DNA of 64,000 bases from Diphasiastrum complanatum (GCA_029204225.1 MU832111.1:22801-86800); one strand, 5' to 3'. Numbered from the stretch's first letter, positions 11,518 through 24,287 are shown. Notes: generated by a model not told the origin, from the sequence alone. Numbers and translations are program-made.

Positions 11518-11519
11518 GA

Positions 11520-11621
11520 TGTCAGACTCCAAATTTGAAACTTCACTTAAAACCTGGCCTATCCTGTGCACAACAATTAACAATGTCGATCCCTGTCGAT
11601 TTCCCTGCATGTACAAACATC
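11520..11621 (-). repeat. 5' LTR tail of nested gypsy element (last 102 bp only)
   Basis: This piece aligns without gaps to the last ~106 bases of the intact LTR (8,149-8,254), with about a dozen substitutions. At 11,621 LTR identity ends, and the next bases on the minus strand are an H+-ATPase exon. The three bases CAA at 11,621-11,623 fit both partners. The missing first ~603 bases of the LTR are found at 37,287-37,889. Confidence 0.9.
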
Positions 11622-13595
11622 AATGGAGCAAATACAAAAGTTCCCAATGGCAGTTAGGACCTCTCGAAGGTCAAACAAAACATGTCCAATTTAAGAACTG
11701 TCAGCCTCTTAAGACAAGTTACACCAACTTTTGCTATGAATTAGAATTGAGTCGACCAAACATGTCTACAAACTTCAATAGTGCAGTGGCACTATACTTT
11801 GATTTTTAAAAATTTTCATGATGAATAACTTGCTTTTAAGGGAATAGAATGCGCGAACATTTTGTGATATTCTTCTGCTCTTAATAGGTAGTGCTGTGAA
11901 ATTGGTGATAGTGTCAGTAACAAGATGAAATAGTTTCTGCTTGTTACTATGTCATCGCTTCAATTTGGCCAGCCGCCATGTTGCCAAAATCAAGTTCTCG
12001 ATTGTTAGTCCTTTGAAATTGGCGGCATGCCACGTACAATTCAAAATAGCTCGATCGTTCATAGCACTGTCAAATCATATAGGTCCCGACTTCACTCTGA
12101 CCACCAGATCAGTTCAAACTTTAGTTTCACATAATCTGCTCCTAGTGTTTCAGAAAAGTTCCATCCTTCATAGCAAGGCCAAATCACACAAATCCCTATT
12201 TCAATTTTCAACGTCAAGAATGAATCTTATTATCACATCTTCAGTAAAAGAGACAAATAGTCTCATTCAAAGTGGTGACTGCCTAGACGTTTTTGACGTA
12301 GCTATTTCCATGGGTCATTACTACGTGGTGTCATGATGGCGAAGGTTAAGAGATATACTATAAAGTAGCATAAACTCAAAGAATGGCCGGAGTTGACATC
12401 ATCACCTTCTAGAAGTGCCCCACTTGATTGGTTGTGTCCACAAGGTGTGCCGCCTTTCAAAAAAATGTATGAACACCAGTTGCAATCACGACAGCATTTA
12501 TCTCTCTTTGTTTATAGGTAGACCCTGAAAAAACCTCATCACCTGGCTTTTTAGTTACTGGGAGAGATTCGCTCGTAAGGGCTGCCTGCAAGGGGAGAGA
12601 ATGTCAACATTAATAAAAAACTGCTCACAACAAATGGTGAAACATGAAGGCATCAATCGATTAATGATGAGAACCCAAAAATCTTACCTGATCTATCTTC
12701 AAAGGATCTCCTTCTAAAAGACGTGCATCTGCTGGGACAATATCTCCAAGTTTGATGCTTATAATGTCGCCTGGAACAAGAATGACAGCATCACGTTCAG
12801 ACCATTGTCCATCTCGTAAGACCTGGAAAAATGAATCAGGAACACTATGAGCCTCTTATATTACTACAAAATACATATAAAGCTTGGAAATCTCACAAAG
12901 ACCTGTGATCTCTCTCTCTCGCTCCCGGCCAAGTATGTGTGTGCTTCAATATTGTGTAACTTTATATGAGTGTTACTGTGTTCTTGGTAACACCGTATAA
13001 TCTAGTCTCTGTTCACTAGACGTGTGAATCTGTTTTCCCAATTTATTGATTTGATTAAATTCAGGCTCTAATATATGCTCTGAAAACAAGTTGTTCTCAC
13101 TAGTGCACCCGCGGCCTGATAATACTGAGATCTTCTCTAGGAAGTAGGAAAACGAATCCCTTGCTGAGCTACTATGAGACAGTGGACTGGTGGCAGGATA
13201 TACAAGTTTCCAAGGGTCCTATGCACTGCAGAACGTGGTTGCTATCCCTCAAGATAAGTTGAAAGAAGCTAAATATTCGGGCGAGCGGGGGCCTGAACGC
13301 ATGGGAATTATGTTATCCGTTGCAGCAAAAGGCTGATCATGAAAGAGTACCTTAGAACTGTTGGATGTGTGTCATCAAAACCTTGGCAGCTCCTCTTGCT
13401 AAGGCAAGTATAGTTTTAGTTCTTAGTATTATTTCTCTTCCTTCTAGTTTTTTGATGGCAAGTTAAGATCTTTCAAGATTCTGTTGCATGCAACCAAAAG
13501 GACACTTGTGGAGTCAAACTACCCAACCAACAGGAAATGGATAGTTAAATCCCTAACCGCTTCACCCCCGAGCCCTGCTTCACCCCCAAGCCACG

Positions 13596-14096
13596 ATGAC
13601 TAAATGCAAGAGAGGAGAGGATCCAGCTGGCCATAGAAAAGTTCAACGAAGAGAACTTCCATCTATGGAAGCTCAAGACGGAGATGGTGCTGCGCATGAT
13701 CGTTATCTATGGGAGATTGTTTCAGGAGATGAACAAAAACCAGAAGATCACCAAGGAGCAGGAGGATGGGCAAAGCAAGACAACAAAGCCAAGGCTATTT
13801 TCTTATTAAGCATTGATGCCACTCAACTAATGCACGTCTATTTTGCAAAAAAAACAAAGCAAATCTAGGATTTGCTGAAAGTAATGTACCAATCATCCTC
13901 CATAAGCAACAAATTGCATCTGAGAAAGAGTCTCACTATGCAGATGTCTGAAAATGATTCTATGTGTGATTATTTCCAAAAGCTGCAAACCATCATAGAG
14001 AAACTTGTTGCCATCCAATGCAAGATTGATGAAGATGAAAAGATCGTTCTACTTCTTGAGCCCACTCCAACTGTGAACCAAGTACAACCCAAATAA
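13596..14096 (+). pseudogene. Copia gag fragment inside ATPase intron 4
   Basis: The frame carries KFNEENFHLWKLKTEMVL (copia gag N-terminus) near 13,640-13,690 after a shift. It then gives AKAIFLLSIDATQLMHV, SNKLHLRKSLTMQMSENDSM and DYFQKLQTIIEKLVAIQC in two frames up to 14,096. A stop at 13,866 and at least one frameshift disable it. It resembles family A gag at 6,877 but is clearly more diverged. It is antisense to the ATPase exons and helps explain why this intron is so long. Confidence 0.8.
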
Positions 14097-14099
14097 TCA

Positions 14100-15637
14100 T
14101 ATCAATATGACGTTAATCTTGGAACAAGGAGATTCAATAAAAAGTTGCAACCAGGGAGATGATTTCAAATTTTGGATCATTAACAAATTTGAAGGATGGA
14201 GATGGAGATTCACGATAGTTTCCATTCCTAGATCGTCAAGAAAATTTTAAATTATTGGGGTATTCACTTTAGAGTAGGCGGATGCAGATGATGTTGGAAG
14301 AAAAGTTGCTATAGGGGGGTAATGGATGGAAGTGAGAAGGTGTCAATCGTTGACCTAGAAGGCATAGCTATGGATGGTGAAACCTTATAGCCACGAGAGA
14401 GGAAGACCTGTGAAATTATTTGTATTATATTGGGACTCCAAGAGTGTCAAGAATGGATCTACCCGGAAAAGAGTGTAACAAGCATTAGCCACTATCATAG
14501 ATCGAGAGAGGAGGTGAAAGACAACACGGAAAGATAGATCTACAGACTTCTAGCCAGCTTATATCACGATCTACTTAATTAGATAAGAATGATGCGAATC
14601 GGGCAAGGGGAAAGAGTTATCATAGATCACTATCGGGCTATGCCTTCTTAAGTCAAGATGTCTCAACTATAGCAATATGAAAAAAACCACTACATCCCTC
14701 TCTCTTCCATTGAATTGAGTATGTTGCTACCACCCATGCTACAAAAATAGCAGTGTTGCTTCAAATATTGATTAGCGAAGTTTCCTATGCACAAAGCAAT
14801 TCCCACTCAACGTTAGTTTGAAAATCAAAGCTTCAGGGCTTTAGCCAAGAACATCTTTTAGTCCCAGAAGAACACAGAGAAATCACAAATCACTTGTGCA
14901 TCTAGTTTATTTCAAAATAGATGGTCACAAACTATTAACTTATTCACTATATATATCTAGATCAAGCAAAGTTTCCAAGAACTCATAAGTATTTGAAGCT
15001 GCCAAATCAAAATTTCACATATTTTGAGGACTATTGAGCTTCTTAAAATTCATTGATTGGAAGTGTTAGATGACATATTCACATGACCAGGAAGGTGTAA
15101 CATTCAGACTTGCGGAGTATCAAATCAATGAGGTAGCCCTAATTGTACTGTTCAATTTAATCAGAAACCCTTTCCTACCCAATCTGGTGAATTGTATTGA
15201 CAATATGTTCAAAAATAATTTAGTGAACATTAATTCTATAATAAAATGCTACACATTTTTTATTCAAGCCCGTAAAGTTGTAATTTTTCACTTTCATGGA
15301 CCTCTGATAGGTCCTTTCCAACACCCAAGTTTTTGTCTTGCATGCCATACATATTCTTGGTCCCTTGTAGTACTTCCTGTTCTTTTTGTGGCTTGTTCTA
15401 ACGGTTTCATGGTTTTAATCTGTCCCTAAGGGCATCCCTTTGAATACCCTAAACCCCAAATTTTCTTTTCAAATTATCAAACTTTTTAACTAGCATAAAA
15501 TAGTACTCCTCTTCCAAAATGGAACAAATGTGGAATTGAGGGTTCTCATATATACATCTAGATGCTTTGCCATTCTAAAGCTACAATAATACAATCCTCC
15601 TATAGATGTAGCTGAAGCTTTATAAGATGTCGGTGAC

Positions 15638-15699
<62 letters not shown>

Positions 15700-16400
15700 A
15701 CACGTGTGTGGGTGTGCGAGCGCACGTGCAGGCGTGCTATGGTAGTTCAAAGTTGCAAGAATTTCATTTCAAAAGCTGCAAAGAGGATGGTGGCTCGGAA
15801 TCATGAGTGGCTTTCAAATTGCAAACTTCAACAATGAGAGTGACCAAATTCTATAGAGGAGGTGAAACCATGCCTACGAGTGCAACTCACTAGATTTATA
15901 TGCGAAGTGCCCATTGAAGAACAAAATTCACTACTATAGAGAATGAATAAAGCCAATGATATTCACAGCCATGGCCTACGCCTAACCTCTCCGAACGGCT
16001 GTGTAAAGCATATGTCCTAGGACGTGCCAATTAAGGTCCCCAAAAATCCGAGGGAACTAGAGAGAACAGGGCTTTTGAAAGTAGTGATAGTATTATCATT
16101 TTTGTTGGAGACGGTGAGGTTAACGCAACACAGACCAAGAACCAATTAAAGATTAAAATGAATGTCCGAGCACTAAAAGTGTAGATGATGCTTTATACTT
16201 GCCTATGAAGGAAGCAACATGGGGTCAGCTGCAAGTGCATACCAAAAGGTACTTCATAAATTATTGAAAAGAGCAAAAAACTTGATCCTCTTACAGATAG
16301 GAACTTGCCTTCAATGAGGAGAGAGTAAAAATGACTATATTTCGAACTTTAAAAAAACAATTCACCACCTATCAAGAGCAATTGCAGCAAGCAGAAATAT
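14100..16400. other. Remainder of ATPase intron 4, no gene seen
   Basis: Apart from the (CT)n array at 15,641-15,697, the stretch shows only short unsupported frames. An open frame at 15,070-15,429 (plus strand) has no recognisable motif. Confidence 0.5.
15641..15697 (+). repeat. (TC)n microsatellite, about 28 units
   Basis: An uninterrupted TC dinucleotide run lies in intron 4 of the broken ATPase gene. It is followed by CACACGTGTGTGGGTGTGCG, a short purine-pyrimidine alternating tract. Confidence 0.95.
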
Positions 16401-17645
16401 CTGCTAACCTTTGTCTTTGGAGCAAGCCTAGCCATCAATGCAGCTGCTGCATTGCCAGCATTATTCTCCTCTATGAAACTGATGGTAGAGTTTATTCCAA
16501 GTAGAACAACGATTCCCAAAAAAATCTTCCCAATCTGGAGGTTTTCCCTTTAATAGGAAAAATATCAGTCATCATAAACTTTAGAAAACAGACTTTTTTT
16601 TGTCCTCAAAGTAACCTAGACACGGCCCTTGCAAATCGTAAGTAAACTAGAAAAGGATATGCCTTCAGCATAGTCGTAAAGAGCAACTGATTCAGCTGAA
16701 CACTATTCCACCTGGCCATTGGCCAAAGCAATAGCCATGATTGCTGCTGCTTCCATCACCCATGATAGAGGATTCCACATGAAACCAAGGAACTTCAAAA
16801 TTTTGCTTTCCTGCAATATCCAGAAAAAAGCTGCATGAAATGAAGGAAGAGAAATTTGATCGCTAAGTAATGCTTACACTCAGGTGACCATGCAGATATA
16901 TATAGAAAAGGAGCTCCAATCAAACTTTAACCCTTTCCCAGAAAGAATTTCCAATTTGAACGTCAGAAACCTAACTTAAGCATCTAAAAGAGACTAGTAT
17001 ATGTGAAACCTGACGCAAAGTAAGGGGTGCACCTAGCGATTCACTAGGACTACCTGATAGGTTTACTAAAACGTGATAGCTCATGGCTAAAAAATTACTA
17101 GTATTCATGTAACGCATGATCCTCTAGATAGTTTAAATTGCACCGCAGTAATATAGTTTAGCAGAAGACTCAAATGCATTCAAGCTTCAACTTACTGTGG
17201 AAAGTTGAGCTCCATGCTTACGAACAAACTTGTAAAAAATCGTGGCATGCATACGTCAGAATGAACTTTTTCGAGTAACGTACTGATTTTTCCTCAAGCT
17301 TGTTGTGACCAAAAATCTTAAGGCGCTCTGCTCCTTCTTGAGCCGTTAGTTCATTCTCAGTACAGCGTAATTGCTGAAATACCTCTTCTAGTGGGATACT
17401 CTCCTGTAGAAGTTTTTTAAAAGGAAAAATTAAAAAAAAATCAGTCTTCCTTTGTCATGAGGAACCTTGCATGATAGATCGAGGCATTTGAAATCAGGCA
17501 ACCCACAAGACTCGTTGGTAAAAGAAAGCATTACCATGACCATTGCAGAACTTGGAATAACAACAATCTGGCGATATTTTCTCACCAGGTCAACAGTTTC
17601 CTTGTTAAGAGCTTCGAGGCCAAGAATTTCCTCAGGGGTAGCCAT

Positions 17646-19600
17646 GGTTCACAAATAGGATGGTGCCCAATGCAACGCTCAACAATCAGATCTTTTGCCC
17701 CTCTGTGAATAGTGGTTGGATCAGAACGACCATCCGAATAAGATTTGCTCCAGAGAGCGCACGGAAAATTTTGAGCAACCAAATAATAGACTACGGTTAG
17801 GCATTCATGGCCTAGAATGTAAAGAAAGTCCATCAAAAAAAGCTCATGGAAATTTTTGACCAATGAAACAGTAGTTGATAGACCTAAGCTTCATTTCAAG
17901 GCATACCTATGTCAGTGAGAAAACAAGTTCACAATGTCTGGAAACTTTAGGTAGTATATGATATGTATTCAGTGTAAAATTCTTCAAAGCGTCTTACATG
18001 AAGATTGAAGGACCGTAGCAAAAAAAATTCAGTTTAAAGAGAAATCTTGTTCAACCTGAATTTTAATTCGCATATGAGAGTCTGCATGTCGATGAGAATC
18101 TCTTTGTTATCGCAGATCCAGATGAAGGATTCCACCTGATTAGAAGAAACCATAAGTAAAAATCAATCTTCAAACACTCTAGCGCCTGGCGCTCTTGTAG
18201 AAAGCAGCTGGTTATCACATGGACCGAGAAATATATTACAGAATGTCATGATTTGCTGAACTGAGAAAAATATACTACAGAAAGTCATGATTTGCTGAAC
18301 CGAGATAAATATATTACAGAAAACCATGATTTGCCATGGTTCTGAAGCAGCAGACCGAGCTCAATAGAACGTGACATAAAAGCAAGTAGCTGGAAAACCG
18401 GTTGCTGAAGCGAGAATAATATATTATTGAAAGCCATGATTTCCCATTGATATACTTAAGCGGCAGGTCAATCTCAATAAAATAACGTAACATAAAAGTA
18501 ACCTGCTCATAAAAGAACGTAACATAAAAACAATCTACACATGCACAGCAAACCTCCTACTAAGACAAGGCAATAAAATGAAATCCAGTACCACGGCAGG
18601 TTAGTGTGTCGACTCCAGTAAATTCAGTGCTTACGCAACGAACGAGGATGCGCTGTGAAATCTGACAGAAGTGGTGAGGAACAAAAAAATCGACAGAAAA
18701 ATCAGAGCTGCAAAATAATCTTCGCAGTGCCGATCTTCCATGTCACATGAATAGCATAAGATTTTGTTTCAATCCCATGCATTATCGACGATAACTTTGT
18801 GATATCATGAAAATATAAATGATAATGTTTTCTTGGGGACGATAAACAGATCGCCGATTGACAGCAAACCTCAACCATTATCCTGTTATATTAATGCTCG
18901 CAGCCAGATCAAAAACAGGATCTCAATCCAGCAAAAGGTATATCAGAAACTGCAGAAATATTGCATTCCGAAAACTGAATCAATCCAGATTTCTGCTACT
19001 TCCATCTCCCTTTCGAGTATTTTATTATTCTGTTGTTTCTTTGCTGCACCTGTTACCACCTGCAGCATCAAGATCCAGTGCGCAAAAAACACAGCCGCGA
19101 ATTCATAGACAGGCCTGCGTTTTGACGCCTTCCCAGCCTTTCACGGCCAATTTACCCTTCATAGCACCGCATTTCCCTTTTAACCTTTCCAGCAGAAAGA
19201 AAGGTGACAGGTCCCGCAAAACCTCCTACTGCACTTCAGCTGAGTAAAACGTGAAGTCCCTTGTGCTTTTTTTGCCCTTCATGAAGAAGGTATCTGCCTT
19301 TCAAAACGCGGGCCTACCAGTGAAGATTCAAGTCGTGGCTGCGCCACACCGACGAGCCAAATGGCACTAAGTGATTTCGTTTAGCCAGTTGGATGCTTGC
19401 CACGTGGTGTGCTCAATGCCACCCCACCGCTTTAACGCTTTTTCGGATGAGGCAACCGACAACTTCCAACTTGGCGCGCGCGGGGGGCTTAATGGCACAA
19501 AACATCTAGACAATTCGATTCCTGCCAGATGGCGTTTAAACTAATCTGGATCATCTACTATCTAACGGTCATTAAAAAATCCAACGGTTGTAAGTTCTAC
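17646..19600 (-). promoter_or_regulatory. ATPase 5' flank: presumed leader and promoter region
   Basis: This region lies upstream of the ATPase start codon at 17,645. No other gene was recognised in it, and AHA genes usually have long leaders. A perfect G-box palindrome CCACGTGG occurs at 19,400-19,407, and a GC-rich patch (GGCGCGCGCGGGGGG) lies near 19,473-19,487. No transcription start can be fixed by eye. Open frames at 18,833-19,247 on the plus strand overlap in two frames and have no domain. After the inversion this flank may still fire, but only toward a truncated gene. Confidence 0.35.
18222..18450 (+). repeat. Degenerate minisatellite in ATPase 5' flank (about 42-bp period)
   Basis: Units of the form CCGAGAAATATATTACAGAA followed by TGTCATGATTTGCTGAA recur at about 18,222, 18,260 and 18,300. 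A more diverged copy lies near 18,410. Copies differ by substitutions and small indels. Confidence 0.75.
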
Positions 19601-20690
19601 TAAGTCACATGGTTCCAGGCCCCAAAGGCCCCTGAGAGGCTCAAGAGGAGACGGTGGAGACCAAAGTCCCTTATTGGCATGGGAACAGCTTTGGCCCCGT
19701 ACCAATAAGCCATTGACATGTGTTCAGGCAGAGACTTACAAATGTCCCTCTTGCGGTCAGTCCTGGTCTTCCCTCTGAAGCCATGGAAAAACATTGTGAA
19801 GTTTCCACGGGGATGTAAACTTGAGAAAGATGGAGGGAATAAGAGAGAATAAATAGCTGTTTCATGTGCATTTCATGTGCATGGGACGAGCTCTTAGCTA
19901 TAATTAATACTTACTATTGTAATTGTTGCCTAATTATGGATTAACCTATTCCTCCTATTCCTCAAATCTAGTATGGATTACGCCATCCAGAGGTGCACTA
20001 CCTGTCGAGATCATGGGAGCGACAAGCCTAGCTACAACGCTCGTAGTCTGATGGCATGTATTGAAAATAGTAACAAGGAGATTGACTACTCGGATCGAAG
20101 CTATTTGTGAGACCTTGCTTTGACTTGGAGCCACGATGCTCTTGGCCACGGACGTGCTGCCACGTCGGACTTTTCTCTCTTCCCCATTGCTAGACTTCCC
20201 CACCTTACTATGTCTTCGTATTGCAAGAGAAGAAAAAATTGATATTCAACATGAACATTAAATGCTCCAATATCAATTTTAACGTTCATTAACTGCCTTA
20301 AAATTTTGGAAACCAATATGTTTACAAAGCCATTAGAATTCCTTTAGAAAAAAAATAGAAATTACCTTAGACTAAGCTCTAGGTTAAAATGATATTGGTG
20401 CATTTAATGTTGTTTGACATTACAAATTTATGAACGCATTTTCAAGCACGTACCTTCATAAAAAACAAATAATTTTATTATGATTATTGCTTTGACGAAA
20501 CAATGCATTCTTTTACACACTTGCTAATTAGAAAGTTTTTTTTGTTTTTCCTAGGCATTGTGGCAAATGACGAAGTTCTCGTTCTTGGAAAAGAGTTCCC
20601 CTCCTCTCCCGAACTCCGACCGGCATCCCGACGGGGGAGACCCTAAAACCAACTGCTTCACACATTAAGTAAAGTCGCATTGGAACTTCA
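19601..20690. other. No gene recognised
   Basis: Open frames at 19,600-19,871 and 19,955-20,316 on the minus strand have no recognisable domain or repeat. The stretch from 20,220 to 20,560 is AT-rich and non-coding in appearance. Confidence 0.45.
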
Positions 20691-20699
20691 CCTAAGCAA

Positions 20700-23400
20700 T
20701 AAACAACATGACAATAAAATACAACATCTTTTTAACCAGTTACAATCCATTAACTCCAACAACTTGGGCTATCAATCGGCAAAACCAACAACTGGACTAG
20801 ATTTCTTGAGGAATTTTGGAATGCCTTTTTTGCCATAGACAATCGCCTTAAAGATGTATATTCATTTCATAAACTGCCGAATGGGGCAATCGGGAATTGA
20901 GCATATATGTCTAGGAGTTTACTGATTTTTTGACCAAGGTGTTGCTCTTTGATCGTAAATTGGCTCAGTGGTGGTTCATCTACAGACTACTCGTTGATTA
21001 TCAAAATGAGTGCAAGTGCAATGTCCTCCATACTTTCCAAGATGCTATCTGAATGGCGAAAGCCTATGATAGCGTCGCTTCACAGAAGGGCATGCATGGC
21101 CAAACAGCCTTGAAACCAAAATCTGATAAGCCTAAGAATAAGAGAAACGTTGATGAACTAGAAGCCGCGGCTCACCAGAAGAAGAAATAAATCGGTAATA
21201 AAAGACAAGGCGCAAAAGTTGGCAATTTAAAAAACTTATGTTTTTATGCAATAAATCTGGGCTTCGTGAAAAATGGTGCCCCAAGAAGAAACACAAGTCA
21301 TCGAGTCTCATGACGATAGAGTTATCCGCACTTAAACTTCAAGTTGATTTATTAGAAAATTGTGCTTTTGCTTGTAATTTCAATACGTTATATTTCCAGC
21401 CTAATAAGTTGTTTTGAGTTAGAGATAAAATATTAGGAAAAGATGGTATTGTACTACTAGATTTAGGAAGCAATTACTCGACTTGTGCAAAAACTTTGGG
21501 TGCCCACCATCACCATTATGTGGTGCACTTACCTTGGCGTCAGACACGGAGATCTGGGGTGTCAAAATCCCTGATTTGGAGCTTTAGATGCATGATTATG
21601 CTGAGCGACTCAACTTTCACGTGATCGCATTGATGTCATTATAGGCTATGAGTGGTTTTTTTAGTAAATCAGTAGATTACAAAAGCCACTCATTGGTATT
21701 TGAAGATATATGTGGCAAAAATGTCTATGTTTTTGGAGCTCCCATTATCGAGAATTTCCTTCATTGATTTAATGGAAAAAGTAAATAATTTAACTTATGA
21801 ATTGTTTCATCTTGTTTTGAAATCTAGTTTGCATTTTGATATTGTTAATTAGTCTGATGTGAATGTGTTTTCTATTTGAAACATCTAAAATTCTCATCAA
21901 GAACAACAATTAATGCAAGATTCAAAACAAGAATTCAACATTTTTTTCTAAGAAACTATCTTATTGCCTACCACTTGCACAATCCGTGGACCAGAAGATG
22001 GAGTTGATGTCCAGTAACCGCCCTATTTTTAGACAACCTTATTGGTTTAGTCGAAAGGAAGAGTGGCTGGCCAAATTGAGGAATACCTTAGGATGGAACA
22101 CATTAGGCCAAGTAAATTAACATGGGGAGTGCCCGTTCTTATTAAGGATAAGAAGGATGAGAGTTTCCGGTTATGTGTGGATTACAAGGGTCTAAACAAA
22201 TTTACGATAAAAAATAAATACTCATTACCTAGGATGGATGATCTCATAGATCGGTTAAGTGGAGCGAAATTCTTCACGAAAATTGATCTTCGGACGAGAT
22301 ATTGTCATATTAGAATACATCCGGATGATGTATATAAGATTGGTTTTAGGAGAAGATTTAGGCGTCATGAGTTTCTAGTCTTACCTTTTGGTTTGAAAAA
22401 TGCTCTGACAACTTTCCAACAAGCGATGAATGATTTGTTTCATCTTTTTTTGGGAAAGTTCATTGTAGTGTTTCTAGATGACATTTTGATCTATACCCTT
22501 TGATGAAGTGGAATGAGAAGCTAGATGAGAGTTTTCGTAGATTCAAGCTTCTAATTGTCTCAACTCATGTGTTGAGAATAGCGGATCTAAATATCCCTTT
22601 TGTCATTAATACTGCTGCAAGTGATACAACTATTGGAGATGTATGTGTTCTCTTACAAGAGGGCCAGCCTATTGCTTTTGAGAGCAAAAAGTTGCCCAAT
22701 GTGCAAGTCAAATATACTACTAAAAAATGGGAGCCTTTTGTCGTGATTCATGCTTTGAAATCATGGAGGCATTACGTACGGTAATAAGTTCATGGTGAAC
22801 ACAAATTCTCAACCTCTGAAATACTTTTGTAATCAAAATAATCTGAGAGGTCGTAAGGCCTGATGGACAGAACTCATACACGATTTTGACTTTGAAGTGC
22901 GATGTATCAAAGGAACCACCAATCGTGTGGTTGATGCACTTAGTTGAATTGGTGAAGTGAACAAACTTTCTCTGACTGAGATTAGCACATAGTTTTATCT
23001 CTTCTTGAGAGGTCTTTGTGTGAAAGACCTACATTTTGGACCAATCTAGAAGAGGGTTTTAGCAGATTTATCAACTAAGATTGATTTACAAGGTGATCAG
23101 TCTAGGAGAAAGGAAAGAGTGTTGGTGGGAGTCTCTATTTGTAATAAACCTTTGTTTAAGGAAGGCAAGATAGGCGTGCCCTATGTGGGTGCAATTAAAA
23201 GAAATTTTTTTATGAATGTCATGACTCACCTTGTGTGGGGCATCTAGGCATACATCGTGCTTTAGATTTGGTACGAAGGGGTTTCTATTGGCCAAAACTT
23301 AAACCCTTTGTAGAATTTTATGTGGTCAAGTGTGACCAATGCCAGTTGAATAAGGCTGAACGCTTTAAGGCTGGTGGATTGTTACATCTATTGAATAAAT
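20700..23400 (+). mobile_element. Ty3/gypsy element interior (gag-PR-RT-RH-INT), degenerate
   Basis: Order on the plus strand: a gag-like stretch near 20,760-21,060 (NNWTRFLEEFWNAFF); a damaged zinc knuckle near 21,235-21,290; a protease-like block LDLGSNYSTCAKTLG near 21,456-21,500; reverse transcriptase at 22,063-22,503 (RPSKLTWGVPVLIKDKKD, FRLCVDYKGLNKFT, FTKIDLRTRYCHIRI, then VVFLDDILIYT with the FLDD catalytic pair); RNase H at 22,500-22,930 (PFVINTAASDTTIG, PIAFESKKLP, then VVDALS); and an integrase zinc finger at 23,180-23,400 (HLVWGI, GFYWPKLK, CDQCQLNKAE). Each block sits in a different frame or is broken by stops. The RT fingers are partly lost. No flanking LTR was identified. Confidence 0.88.
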
Positions 23401-23419
23401 GATAAGAAATGAGATAATA

Positions 23420-24285
23420 TTTTGTGGATTTTGATGGATTTTGATCATTTGGTCATAAAGTCACGTTCTTCTTTTTCTCTTTGACATTGCTCTCCTTTTT
23501 TGATGTTGCACTTTGTAGATCCCTTAACCTTAACCATTTGCTTTTTTTACTCGCTATCCTGTATTTGTGGTAACTGAGCCCCCTCTTCCCACTGAGCAGC
23601 AACCTGAAAACACGGTACTTCGGCTTTTATATTAGTATCGAAAATCACACGGCACCCCTCGATTCCAGTAGCTTCAGCTCAACCGATGTGCTAGAATCAA
23701 GGGGTGTTGAGGCAAATTTTTTTGCCTCAGCTATGCTCACTCAATCCGGTTAGCAAGCATTGCTGAGGCAAAAAAAAATTGCCTTGGTCCCCTCGATTCC
23801 AGCAGCTTCAGCTCGACCTCATGTATGGTAGCACAACCCAATGAGATCAATGAGGTCAAAGGTTCAGTTCCCCAACTATGGATATACCAAGAGAAAATAG
23901 TAGTATATGAGGGTTTATGGGACATAAAGTTTATGCAAGCCACAGAAAGCTTATATGAGCCACAAAAGTAACAAAAACTAGTAGCCTGATACAACAGGGT
24001 CTATGCCAAGCCCATGGTATCACTCAGAACAGTCATTCATTAGACCAATGTTCGAAAAACTTTTTTTGACTTCTCCTCAAAAAACCTATGTTTTGAGGAG
24101 TTTGTCGGCATCCTGTAAAGGATTTTAGTAGACATGCCGATTTTCTCTTAGAAAATTACAAACTTATTCCCTAAAAATCCATCACATTTTTTGGCATCCT
24201 GGTTTTCATCAAAAGTTGCCAGTTCCATTCAGAATTATTCCTAGTACAAACACTCTACATGTTAGAGATTAGAAGTGTGTCTTTT
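23420..24285. other. Non-genic, containing a palindromic element
   Basis: No coding exon was seen. The distinctive content is the inverted-repeat structure at 23,650-23,812, annotated separately. Confidence 0.5.
23650..23812. repeat. Small palindromic, MITE-like element with nested hairpins
   Basis: CACCCCTCGATTC near 23,655 is answered by GAATCAAGGGGTG near 23,696. A second copy of CCCTCGATTCCAG..GCTTCAGCTC lies near 23,798. Between them are two hairpins: TGAGGCAAATTTTTTTGCCTCA (arms GAGGCAA/TTGCCTC) and GGCAAAAAAAAATTGCC. No terminal target duplication could be fixed. Confidence 0.6.
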
Positions 24286-24287
24286 TA

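Larger units (their letters stand above)
8854..11519 (-). mobile_element. Internal region of nested gypsy element (deleted, 2.7 kb)
   Basis: The interior runs from the primer site near 11,510 down to the purine tract at about 8,854-8,875. At roughly 2.7 kb it is much too short for a complete gypsy. Only a gag start and an integrase zinc-finger piece are recognisable. A 79-bp direct duplication with one visible mismatch occurs at 8,949-9,027 and 9,451-9,529. Reverse transcriptase and RNase H were not seen. Confidence 0.75.
11622..17645 (-). pseudogene. AHA: Plasma-membrane H+-ATPase, 5' half (exons 1-7a), split by inversion
   Basis: The P3A proton pump exports H+ across the plasma membrane using ATP. 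Exons on the minus strand are: 1, 17,645-17,586 (MATPEEILGLEALNKETVDL); 2, 17,403-17,284; 3, 16,810-16,713 ([22 protein letters not shown]1); 4, 16,547-16,409 ([26 protein letters not shown]); 5, 12,822-12,688 ([20 protein letters not shown]); 6, 12,585-12,406; 7a, 11,660-11,622 (VLTAIGNFCICSI). All introns seen are GT-AG; intron 4 is 3.6 kb and holds copia debris. Defects: TGES in the actuator domain reads TSES, a base is lost near 12,460 (FFGK), and a TAG sits at 12,409-12,411 in HFQK. Translation stops in TM3 where exon 7 is cut at an LTR. The rest of exon 7 starts at about 37,892 on the other strand. Confidence 0.95.

Noticed and set aside
18833-19247. Overlapping frames upstream of the ATPase
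   Set aside because: Two frames overlap over the same bases with no domain; they lie in the likely leader of the ATPase on the opposite strand.
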